Source: Siphonodentalium dalli | Lineage: Eukaryota; Mollusca; Scaphopoda; Gadilida; Siphonodentaliidae | NCBI GenBank assembly: GCA_032622095.1 | Contig: CP136064.1 | Span: 279,521,614-279,585,613 of the forward strand | Length of the DNA: 64,000 nt | Reading direction: 5' to 3' | Position numbers and translations under genes: made by a program | In this document: piece by piece, positions 35,305-45,400 of the stretch | How positions within the stretch are numbered: the first letter of the stretch is position 1 | Layout of the letters: each line of letters opens with the position of its first letter | The notes under the pieces: generated by a model | Databases searched by the model: none | The model's input: the letters and a program-made list of their open reading frames with translations, nothing else | Told to the model about the DNA's origin: nothing

Positions 35305-35790
35305 GCACGGTGGGGAATCGCGTGGTTTCAAGCTGATGATTATCACGCATTCAAAATGGCCGAGGATCGCAAACGCGACAAGAAACGAGGGAAAAGGTAA
35401 TAAACTATAGGATATGACATATTACATAGTATTTTTGGCAAGCTACGGCAATATGCTATACTATTTTTCAAACAAGCTGAAACCTCATTTGTGTCGAAAC
35501 TCACAGAAACTAACATTCATGTTGGCAGTCGAAGGATTCTCCTGTATATGTATGAACTGGTGTATTCCACGAACATCCGACGGGCAACTTTGGTCAGAAT
35601 TTTGAAGAAAACTACTGAGTATTTCGGAACAAATACGGTATCAACTTGTTTAAAAAATAAACTATCATATGCTCGTATAACAATCGAAATGCTATATTTT
35701 GTGTCAGCTCCTCGTATATTATTTTGTGTGCGTTTGCACTCGCTTCGACCATTTTGCATGCGTGGCACTCACCAACCTGGAAACCACAAA
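35305..35790. mobile_element. TIR element family E, copy 2
   Basis: Left end GCACGGTGGGGAATCGCGTG, right end near CAACCTGGAAACCACA (diverged). It shares internal blocks with 10151-11122 and 55056-55552 but has only a single equivalent of the 33-bp unit. Confidence 0.7.
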
Positions 35791-36050
35791 TGACGACCGG
35801 TCGGCACAGAGCCCAAGTATATATTGTCAACAGAAAAATGACCAACATAAATTAGAAAAGGTCGGGAATTAGTAACCGGTGTTGCGATATGTCTGGACGA
35901 GACTTCAAGTTTCAGTTGATAGCCGGGTCGGGTCATAAACGGTATTCTAGTTCATATATACATCTACATGATGATACCAACGTAAATGCCATACTGATAA
36001 TAGCAAGGCGTATATATACGCTCCATTTATATCGATAACGATATGGCTAC

Positions 36051-36641
36051 TTAAAGGGGTACTGTACGCCATTTTCATTAAATTTCCGGTGACAACAACG
36101 ATCTAATATCGATAATATATAGAAACATAAGTAATTTGAGTCGAAGATGTATTCTGTAAACGCTCAGGTTAATAGGCTATCTTAAAATTTAATAATTTAA
36201 AAGTTAATAACTTGATATAAATTGAATTTATGACTGGAGCCATAAAATGGCGTCAATTAAATTACGAATTTGCGTAATCAAATAAAGTAATTGAGGGATA
36301 CTGGATTGTTAAACCGATCGCACACACGATCGCTTAAAATATTATGATGATACTGGGAGAACACTCAAGCCACTCACTGACTAGCGACGATACAATAACT
36401 TAAATGATTATATGGGACTAGTATGCATATAATATAACTTTTATTTGATTCATTTGGTTGAAAACTGTACAAAAATTACTCGACAACGACAATTTGTATT
36501 TTTGCATTCCGGTAAATTTGTCATCCGTAACACTACTTCGTACTCAACAGACTTTCAAATAATGAACAAATTGTTATATTATTCTCCGACTCGGATACTA
36601 TAAAAACCAACAACAACATTTGGCGTACAGTACCCCTTTAA
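36051..36641. mobile_element. TTAA-flanked TIR element, family G
   Basis: TTAAAGGGGTACTGTACGCC at 36051 and GGCGTACAGTACCCCTTTAA at the right end form perfect terminal inverted repeats of about 18 bp plus TTAA. The 591-bp interior is AT-rich without open frames. Its end resembles, but is distinct from, family A (TTAAAGGTACTC). Confidence 0.85.
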
Positions 36642-37197
36642 TAACGTGGATAAATTATATATAATTACTCCTAAAACGTTCAAATACATTTATGTTGAAA
36701 TTCGGCATCGTTGAACAAATACACATCGAGAACGGGACATATTACTACCGAGCACGTAACCATGGTAACGTGAGACCAAACCGCATTCAAGTGATTATAG
36801 AGTGAGAATGTTACAGAAATTAATAGTTTGAACTTTCGACATGAACGCTCTTTATTTTGACCATATCAGGAATACTTAACAACGGACGCTCTTTTTATTA
36901 CATGCAGTTGTTTTAGACGATGGGTTGTATTAATTCAAAGTCGATCCTCGACACTACGCAGTCGGGTTGTATGTATTTAGTGCGTTTATCCACATGTTTA
37001 TAATAAAATAGAATGTGACAGTTGACACAAGTAATTACTGGTGTTAATTTGAGGCTTGCAGTATATGTGCGGCATTGATTTGAAGATTAGCAATGCTATA
37101 TGTTAAATACGAGAGCTACAGTGCAGTTATGGTGGGGTCGATCACGTTGGGCAGGTTAAAACCATGCCTGACGCAGCATATTTGCTGAAATTGTCCG
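36642..37197. other. No gene seen
   Basis: No recognised feature. Confidence 0.4.
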
Positions 37198-37348
37198 ACC
37201 AAACCACAGTTGTTGGAAATTATTATCAAAATCCAATGATAAATACACACACCATTACTTCAATAATAATATTATATTATTATTAAAGTAATGGTATGTG
37301 TACTTATCAGCGGATTTTGATAAAACTTCCAACAACTGTGGACCAAAC
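37198..37348. repeat. Long hairpin, about 70-bp arms
   Basis: Left arm CCAAACCACAGTTGTTGGAA.., right arm ..TTCCAACAACTGTGG. The arms pair with few mismatches across CCATTACTT and TGTGTGTA blocks, and the loop is AATAATATTATATTATTATT. It could be a small MITE or a hairpin-RNA source. Confidence 0.88.
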
Positions 37349-37673
37349 GTACATCCTGATATTCCAACCATGCAGGATTTAGTGTAAAATGTGTTGTGTT
37401 AGACTGAAAGTGAATATTTTCCTACTTTTGATCAAATTTCAAGTTGGTCTGTTGGAACTCTCCAATTTTATCATAGGCGGTGTCAGGTTGGACATTTGAG
37501 GTATACCAGTTTTTCAAACCCAAGGGGGTACAAATTGAATGTTTCTTACCTGGTCTGCTTCATTGGTGGGGAGGCTTACCACCATCTATCCATCCCATGC
37601 GTGCATTTGGCCTTATATTATACAAATTCTCACATTGTTCATGTTCTATAGTATACACATCGGAGAAGCTATA

Positions 37674-38191
37674 GGTTACACTGGTGTAAATAGGGTTCGG
37701 AGTGACATCTAGCGGATGCGGGATATATATATAGGAGAGAATAAAATATACACTGGGCCCTGATTGGGCCTTGTGTGCTTTTTGCATAAAAAAATATAAA
37801 TAAAATAGACACTGGGCCCTGATTGGGCCTTGTGTGCTTTTTGCATAAAAAAAATCGTCACACCTCTTCCCTATGATTTCCCATAGGTAAAATAACCATT
37901 GGCGCAGGAATTAACCCGTTGTAATCAAGTTTGAATTTTTTGGTGTGGTCTAAAATATGACAGTATTTTTTTATGCGGTTCTGACACTAGTTACGAAAAC
38001 AAAATATTTAAAGGCGAATTCCCTGCTAGACGGGGACATAACTTTTTTGCGTAAAAAGTTTCCCCAAATGTCAATTTTTCAGATTTAAAGAACATTTTGG
38101 ACCCAAAATTTATATTGCCAACAGTATGCGCTAAAACGTTACCACTAGTAGCTGCACTGATGCCTATGGAAAACATTACACCAGTGTAACC
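37674..38191. mobile_element. TIR element family C, copy 2
   Basis: GGTTACACTGGTGTAAAT to ATTACACCAGTGTAACC, 518 bp. It is longer than copy 1 because about 60 bp (ACACTGGGCCCTGATTGGGC.. TTTTTGCATAAAAAAA) is tandemly duplicated near 37748-37855. Flanking bases (CTATA/TGTAG) do not give a clear target duplication. Confidence 0.83.
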
Positions 38192-38872
38192 TGTAGGCGG
38201 CGCTTGCATACCTCCATGCGTATTCTAATTCTGCTAACAGCTAGACCCAGTGAGTGATGACCCCGCGATGCATCAACATTGTTCGCGTGCCACCTGTAGA
38301 CCAATTGTGAGCATTTTTCATCCAGACCGTTAATTGTGGTTTCTCAAAACAGAAGTTCTTATAGGAAGCTGTTGATTTATTTTTAGTTCTATTGTAAGGT
38401 GCCTCGTCTGTATTCATGAGTTCATGAAGTACGCTTTCTTACTAACATTGAGAGGATGTGGAACAGGCGACGAGGAATTAGAGAAATGTAGGAATTGTCT
38501 ATTGGTCGTGTTATTTCCATTTGAAAGTGTTGCAAACCAATATATTTACATACTAAGTGTTGTCATCACTAAATCCAGCATTCTGATTGGTCGGCGCCCA
38601 CGTGGCTAATTGCAATTATTTCTCGGTGAATGCGCAACAGCTTATAACTGCAAGCTCATAACAACATCGATACGCCATTTGGGTTTGGAAAGACGAACGC
38701 GTAATGTTTTGGGCGCATTTGGATTCGCGCAGGATTGACTTAATAAATCGTCGGGTTTCAATTGTTCCTGTTAACTTTTGCCAAGGGTGCTGTGGGATAT
38801 TTTGGGCTGGTTTTGTCACGATACACTTTTCGATTTAAATACATTTACAAAAGTGGCTTTTTCGCTAAATGT
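38192..38872. other. No gene seen
   Basis: Frames of about 60 codons without support. Confidence 0.4.
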
Positions 38873-39037
38873 ATATAAATATAAGGATTAACTGTCACGT
38901 GGACTGTTTTTATGGAGATGTAATCGTGAGGTAAGTAGTCATAACTTACCCTTTGGGTTTTACACAAGTTATGACCACTTACCTCACGGTTACATCTCCA
39001 TAAAAACAGTCCACATGACAGTTAATCCTTATATATA
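38873..39037. repeat. Long hairpin, about 68-bp arms
   Basis: ATAAGGATTAACTGTCACGT..GAGGTAAGT.GTCATAACT pairs with AGTTATGACCACTTACCTCA..GACAGTTAATCCTTAT, with two or three mismatches and a loop of about 22 bases. The flanks (TATATAAATA / TATATA) are also complementary. Either a foldback MITE or a hairpin-RNA precursor; no evidence of expression. Confidence 0.88.
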
Positions 39038-39494
39038 CGGATTAAAGCTCCGGGTTTACAACATGGGGCAGATATATTATTATTATTATAAAATTCATTT
39101 CAAACGCATTCCACAATCAATTAGTTCCAATGCGCTACAATATAGGAAAATCCCACAAAACTTATAACACAATAAGTAATGCATGTGATTGTCACCACCC
39201 ACATACAGCTAGCTATTTATACATCTTAAAACATAATTTGAAGAGAAGAGTCTTCACAGTCGTATTGGCATCGTCCAATCTTCGTATAGCATATACGGCA
39301 AGCAGTTCCACACGTCAATACATGTTTTTTTTAAAGTACCTACGCCCATATTTAACATTGGTCTTGGCAATGTCCTTCAAGTATAATCCACTGGCAGTGG
39401 ATCGAGTGAAACGACCAGTACTCTCAATAAACATATATTGTATATAAGAATCGCATATTATGTTTTAACGACTTATATACAACCATAGCACACT
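39038..39494. other. No gene seen
   Basis: A 105-codon frame (39130-39447) has no recognisable domain, and the base composition is like its surroundings. Confidence 0.4.
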
Positions 39495-39964
39495 TGTATT
39501 GTCGACATTAGTGTCCCGATTAAATTTCCAATTTCGTCACCCATGCAGGGTGCATTCGAATCCTTGTTCTTGTGTGTTCCAGAGCGGTAGACCACCAAGA
39601 CGTGACTCCGAACACCGAGGGCAAACCAGCAACAAATCACGAACATGTTCGCGGTCAGTTTCAGGATTCATATTTCAAGTTTGAGTTTTCTGGGAGTAAG
39701 AATACAGAAATACGAACGTGACGTCACTGTGTTCCCGAGACAGTTTTCGGTGTTCTGTCGTAATAACCAGTCGCGAACAATCAAGGACGCGGAATCGAAT
39801 ACACCCCTTGGGTCGACATGTCTGAATTCCCACAGTGAACATGTTGCGAGTTTCCTTTCAAAATCCATTATTTACAAATCAATCGACACAAACGCGACAT
39901 CGATATGCCATTCCCTGGGTACCAGATTATAAGTTGAAATTAACAGTGGCGCCAGAGCAGAGTG
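39495..39964 (+). mobile_element. Possible solo-type LTR with primer-binding-site-like sequence
   Basis: A 451-bp stretch from TGTATTGTCG to AATTAACA is followed after one base by TGGCGCCAGAGCAG (39947). TGGCGCC at this position is typical of retroviral-type primer-binding sites. No gag or pol frame follows, and no second LTR was found in the window. The boundary is inferred only from TG..CA and the TGG, so other explanations are open. Confidence 0.3.
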
Positions 39965-40019
39965 GCAACTCCCCCTCCCACCCTGCCCTCTGACAAAGGG
40001 GGCAGGATACACACTTACA

Positions 40020-41060
40020 GATATGATCAAATCTTGTATGGAGCTAAACAGTAATGAGGCCGACTTAAGACAAAGGTCAACAATTGCTTGGAGTTGTTGG
40101 GTAACATTGCAACAAATGTTAGATCATGCTTTCAATGCGGTATATGGGCTGAAGGAAGCTGGTCAGATGATGTTTTCACTGCGGTATATGGGCTGTAGGA
40201 AGCTGGTTGTTCAACTCGAATCATCCATCTCCCATGAACATAGTTAAAATAGTCCCAACAACTGTAAGTCGCAAGAACAAATATATGACAGTTGATAGTA
40301 AGGGGCACCAACCAAATCACAGAGATCGTGATGTTCCGAGTCCAAACTATTTGATTACTCCATCTGTTTATGTCAAACTTGCGAATAAAATTCCTGGCTC
40401 AGTGACACTAGCTCAACAGTTGCGTCTGGTGCTTATATAAATATATTTATATAATTTACTGTAATAATTGAACCATGGATGGAAAAACATTTTCTTGTAT
40501 ATATTAATTTGTGTGCCATCGAGTTTTGAGTACGATAATGTCAACACATGCAGGTAGTAGGCCTTCAATAATAACCAGATTCCCGCAACTTTCAGATGTT
40601 ATCAAATATTTTATTGAGTAGAACAGTTATAAAGCCGAATTTAGGCACATGTCGACAATTGCTTGGAGTTGTAGGGTAATATTTCAACGCATGTTATAGG
40701 TCCGGGTTTCAATGTGATTGATGGCTGGATGAAGCTGGTTGTTATCCATAACATCCATCGCCTACTACTTGCGGATTAAGACCTGCACATATCGTACAGC
40801 TGAAGTTGAGGCATAGCACATATATAATAATGCGAGAGTCAAATAGGTTGGTTGAAGAATTTTGTTTACAGTTTGGATAAAATGAACAAAGTTAACATAG
40901 GCCCAACAGCTGGAAGTCGTAAAACAAACATAGGACACAAAGATCGTGATTTTCAGAATCCAAACTATTTGATTACTCCCTCTGATTATGTCAAACTTGC
41001 GAATAAAACTCCTGGATCGGGGACTCTATCTCAACAGAAAGCATGCGTCTTACAGATTAA
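40020..41060 (+). repeat. Two diverged tandem copies (about 580 bp) with a shared open segment
   Basis: Copy 1 (40020-40440) and copy 2 (about 40600-41050) share TTGCTTGGAGTTGT.GGGTAA near their start, and the protein-like stretch DRD...PNYLITPS.YVKLANK.PGS.TL.QQ (40324-40422; 40943-41041). Changes between copies include silent and replacement sites in similar numbers, so selection is not obvious. The stretch was not recognised as a known domain. It may be a relic of duplicated exons or of a mobile element. Confidence 0.55.
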
Positions 41061-41402
41061 CTTGTCCGTTCATGTTGTCAACCATGCAGTACCAATTAAT
41101 TAAAGACTGTTAATAGTCAGAGTCATGTGAGTGCTATCCTGCCATTGCTGCGTGATAATATATACCAGCCAAGGTCATTGGTGATAAAGAGAAATGTTGT
41201 TTGATACTGCAATGGCTATCCAAAAATCTTACTGGTTCGGTAAATTCGGGGATGGTTATAAATTACCGTTGATAATATTAATACCAACAGTGTTACGGTA
41301 CCATATATTCCATAGTTATGCAGAAGAAAGTGCTTACTGCCAGCAAATTAAAATGACATGCAAATAACAAATGTGCTTCCATCTACAATTCCTGACCCAC
41401 AC
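41061..41402. other. No gene seen
   Basis: Spacer without recognised features. Confidence 0.4.
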
Positions 41403-41493
41403 TGTGTATGGTACCATCCTACCCTGCTATGGTACCATCTTACCCTGCTAAGGTACCATCTTACACTGCTAGGGTACTAGTTTACCCTGCTAG
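41403..41493. repeat. About 23-bp tandem repeat (GGTACCATCTTACCCTGCTA), 4 copies
   Basis: Four diverged units of GGTACCATC.TACCCTGCTA. The fourth is altered to GGTACTAGTTTACCCTGCTA. Confidence 0.88.
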
Positions 41494-41737
41494 ACCGATT
41501 AACAGAGTCTTCAACACAGGCCGATGTGCATCCCCCTTCATTGAAATAAATAATGGACGATGATGATGGTTCATGGTGGTGAGACGACGATTATGATGAT
41601 TATGATTGTGACGACGACATAAAATAGCTTCATCTGTCCCAGTTTGTGAAAAATGGGAGAATTATTTCCCAGTGGCATAAGTTCCAGTTGACTGGTGTCT
41701 TTGACTCGTCGTGTCATACCCCTGTATATGTACAGAA

Positions 41738-42138
41738 ATTTTTGGGAGCTGCACTGGCGCAACATTAAAGACCATAGGTCGCCTCGCATATATAAGAGAA
41801 TGCATTGGCCTAACAATTTTTTTTTATCATTTTTTTTACATTCTTTAACAATTTTTGATAATTTTTGATAATTTTTTCTTACATTCTTTATCAATTTTTA
41901 TAATTTTTTCTTACATTCTTTAACAATTTTTATCATTTTTTTATCATTATTTTTTAATTCTTTAAAATGTTCTAATAAAGTTTTAATTTTTTCTTACATT
42001 CTTTAACAATTATAAAAATAATATAAAATTTGGTATGCTAATGCATTCTCTTATATATGCGAGGCGACCTATATAAGAGAATGCATTGGCACAGGGTTTT
42101 CGCAAATAACCAGGTAGCTCCCGTCATGATTGGGTTAA
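41738..42138. mobile_element. Hairpin MITE, family D, partial copy adjoining the SDR exon
   Basis: Left half-stem GGTCGCCTCGCATATATAAG..GCATTGGCCTAACAATTTT, then a T-rich tract made of TTCTTACATTCTTTAACAAT units, then the right stem-loop ending GCATTGGCACAGGG. A diverged tail runs to GGGTTAA at 42132-42138. The outer left stem arm is missing. The same left junction (TTGGGAGCTGCACTGGCGCA) occurs at 45028. The end lies 25 bp upstream of the splice acceptor of the SDR exon at 42164. Confidence 0.7.
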
Positions 42139-42163
42139 TATCGTGTTATAACTCTGTTTTCAG

Positions 42164-42406
42164 GTGCTAACTCGGGTTTGGGAAAACACACAGCCCTTGA
42201 ATTGGCCAGGAGGAAATGCCGCGTAATCGTCGCATGCCGTGACCATAAGAAGGGAGAGGCGGTGGCGCGCATGATTCGCAAGAAGACTGGTAACCAGGGC
42301 GTAAACGCATGGCATCTAGATCTCGCGAGTCTTCACAATATCAAAGAGTTCGCCATCGAGTTCAATTCCAGCGAGTCTTCGTTGCACATTCTAGTTAATA
42401 ACGCAG
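42164..42406 (+). CDS. SDR exon 'A': nucleotide-binding domain
   Basis: Encodes the Rossmann-fold first half of a classical/RDH-type SDR. It opens with G-A-N-S-G-L-G-K-H, the rest of the TGxxxGxG cofactor motif, whose Thr and first base of Gly lie in the missing upstream exon. VIVACRDHKKGEA follows: the Arg after the second strand is typical of NADP(H)-preferring RDH11-14 enzymes. Then come HLDLAS (adenine-contacting Asp) and LHILVNNAG (NNAG motif). The acceptor is TTATAACTCTGTTTTCAG ending at 42163 and the donor GTAAGG starts at 42407. Length 243 bp, phase 1 at both ends. A TTAA-ended MITE terminates 25 bp before the acceptor, so the branch point may lie in or next to element DNA. Confidence 0.92.
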
Positions 42407-43716
42407 GTAAGGATTACATGCATGCTGCAGTTATGCATTCCATACATATTATAGTTACATAATTACATATTCGTTTCCATTCCACTGTATCATGTAACGG
42501 GAAGCAGATTCCTTTCTGTCCGTATGATTCGCGGCAGATTTCAAATAACAACCAGCAGTCAAAACAGTATACTTTATTATAATAGACTTCGCACATCACA
42601 TGTCCATTTTGGAGGTAGTTGGTATCTTGGTAGGATACAGCATGTCACTTTAAGAAACCAGCATATGCAACCAAAAATGAACCAAATACCAGTAAATATG
42701 ATTTACTTTAGTATATGATTCCCGGAAGCCGGTGTGACTTTAACCTGGACAATATTACAAACAAGGAACAGCAAAACCATTACTACCTCCATACTGGACT
42801 AAGTGTGCAAACTGAGGTGTGTTAGAATTCTGTGATTTTATAATGAGAAGCAAGTGGATAGAATAGTCCCCCTTGTAATATCCATTTGAATAGAGCAGTT
42901 ACCAAAGGCATCAACTTGTATGAACAGGGGCAAATCTGCATCCGCTACAATTATACGCATTTCTATCATATATGATGGCGTGTAGTATTTTTGCAACGGG
43001 ATCGAAGCTATATGTCTGGAATGGCGATGTAAACCTCAGAATGGTAGACTATATAGATAGCCTTCCTCCACCAATGTGCCGACCCCATGTTGATATATCG
43101 AGGGAGGGTTCCATTCCACAGAGCCCACCAGTGTGAGTTGTTGTAGCATCGAGGGTGCTTTCCAGAACAACATTGCAGAAAACATTCTAAAATAAATTAT
43201 TTCCCACCGATAGAGCACTCACGTGATGTGGACAAATATTCCATACTAACATTTTGAAGGAGGGCCCTTGGGTGTAGCCTTACGGTGTGCTGTCTTTGTC
43301 AAAATTTCAACCCGAATCCATGACCTAAATGCCTTCGAATGTACTTCAGAAGATAATCAGTGTCCATGCACTAACCATTGTTACACGTTGTTACTGTGTT
43401 TGCAGCTTCTTATTTTTAGATTATTTAATGGCAGTGATATATATCTATACAATTTATACACAGTTGACAAAATTTAATGTATACATATTGAAATAGCAAT
43501 GTAAATAATTTTGGATGGAAAAGTGGTCGACATTTACATATCTCTGTGAGCTCACTATCTAGATGTATATAATCATAAAAAGATTTAACCAATAAAGTTT
43601 TAAGATGGTTAGTTAGTGGTATTAATATTAATAAATTGTATTATTAATACTGGTCAGCCTCTATAATTAAATATATCATTACCAGGGATAACACTTAAAG
43701 AAGGACAAAAAAAATC
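42407..43716. other. Intron, no further gene seen
   Basis: Start of the 13.8-kb intron. Only short frames. An extension of the exon reading frame stops at 42462. Confidence 0.6.
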
Positions 43717-43977
43717 CCTTTTATTTCCATAGTGGTCCCCAATACTTAGGATAGGTTCAATTGTGAAGACTGTCCAGTCTTAAAAGGATATGGTCAGGTG
43801 GAGATAGATCAAAAACCAATATTAGGTACACATACCATACATGTGAAAAAAAATCACGTGTCTGCGGTAACTAAAAAGAGTCTTGTTCGACCATGTTCAG
43901 CCATTTTGTTCTCGTCGGTATCCAGTGCTATGGTCCATGAATGATACCACAACGGTCGCTAAAAAGTAGATGGTTAA
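43717..43977. repeat. Dispersed about 260-bp repeat H, copy 1
   Basis: TTTCCATAGTGGTCCCCAAT, ACTGTCCAGTCTTAAAAGGA, CAATATTAGGTACACATACC and TTCAGCCATTTTGTTCTCGT recur inverted at 59031-59285. The right end is TTAA (TAGATGGTTAA), shared with the other copy. Confidence 0.85.
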
Positions 43978-44355
43978 AGATGGTCTATCTCTTCATATAA
44001 CAAGTGTTATATACATGTAGTATAAAATAGTATAATAGTATAAAATAATAAATATGAATTGAAGCGCTTCTGGAAACGCTTCTATCAATTAATATTGATT
44101 TTTATTTCAAATGTTCTGGTATAATTTACATACAATCATTCGGTTGGAGCGTAACATGCTGGATAACTCGAACAAAAAATAGTAACGAAAAATTGTCCCA
44201 CTTTTAATATTATCAAATTATATAAGAAAATATCGATTTTTTTTTAAATCAATATTAATTGATAGCAGCGTTTTCGAACAGGTGTCGTCGACCCATATGT
44301 TATACCCAGGAACTATATAAAACGAGTTTATGAAGAGTTAATCCATCTTTAATCC
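43973..44355. repeat. Inverted-repeat element with ATCAATTAATATTGAT arms
   Basis: The left part CGCTTCTATCAATTAATATTG and the right part CAATATTAATTGATAGCAGCG are inverse. The outer ends (AAAGATGG.CTATCTCTTCATATAAC left, TATGAAGAGTTAATCCATCTTTA right) also pair. A related arm occurs near 58495-58575. Probably a decayed MITE. Confidence 0.65.
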
Positions 44356-44972
44356 ATATAACGAAAAGATGGAATTATTCCCGGAATTCCCGGCTGGAAT
44401 ACCTCTGTATTATATATACATCATTCTGTTGTATCGTATATTATTTAATGCATGACTATACTTGTTTTGGTGTCTTATTTAGGTAACTTAGTGCTATGAC
44501 GGATTTTGTCATATTCCACCAGTGCAAAACCTGGGAACTATTGATTTTCTCACCCGCTCTGACAGGGAATTTTATAACATTAATCTTTGGTAATTCTTGT
44601 TCCTCAACAATCTACCTCAAGTTAGAGGGAGGTCCCAGCTCGAAATTTTGTGAGCAGATATCGCAATAAACATTGAATTAATTACCCGATAGAAATTTAA
44701 TAATTGTAAGCGACGCAAAGCAAAATTTCTCACAAAGCCACTTAAATTTCGAGTTAACTAAGAAATATATTACATGCACTGGTATCTCAATGTAATACCC
44801 TCCCCGTCTCAGCATTAACAAGTTCCCAGGTTTTGTATTGGTGGAATATGATCTATATACGGGCGTATATCTATAGAGTAAAGATTGATGGCAAGATCGA
44901 GGACCTGTGGTTGCGCTTATATTTGTATCCTGTTTAACCCAATGCATGTTAGTCGCGTTAGTATGTGTTATA
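44356..44972. other. Intron, no gene seen
   Basis: No feature supported. The frame at 44678-45049 on the minus strand begins in repeat D junction sequence and has no domain. Confidence 0.45.
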
Positions 44973-45400
44973 AATGCCATGTTCATCCATTGCCACCTAA
45001 AATGACGTGTTATAAATGAAATTTCTTGGGAGCTGCACTGGCGCAACATTAAACTTTTCTTTCATTCTTTAACAATTTTGTTTATCTTTTTTGATAATTT
45101 TTTTTTTAGATTCTTTATCAATTTTTCTTACATTCTTTAACAATTTTTATCATTTTTTTTATCATTATATTTTAATTCTTTAACAATGTTCTAAAACAGT
45201 TTAATTTTTTTCTTACATTCTTTAACAATTATAACAAATTTAATAAAATTTGGTAGGCCAATGCATTCTCTTATATATGCGAGGCGACCTATGGTCGACT
45301 CGCATATATAAGTGAATGCATTGGCACAGGGTTTTCCCATTACCACCTAAAATGACGTGTTATAAATGCCATGTTCATCCATTACCACCTAAAATGACGC
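44973..45400. mobile_element. Hairpin MITE, family D, partial copy with flanking direct repeats
   Basis: The core 45028-45331 starts with the same TTGGGAGCTGCACTGGCGCA junction as 41738. It has the T-rich TTCTTACATTCTTTAACAAT tract and a complete right stem-loop ending TTGGCACAGGG. Host-like sequence CCACCTAAAATGACGTGTTATAAATG lies directly repeated on both sides (about 44992-45018 and 45344-45375), and a further partial copy follows to 45400. Confidence 0.75.
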
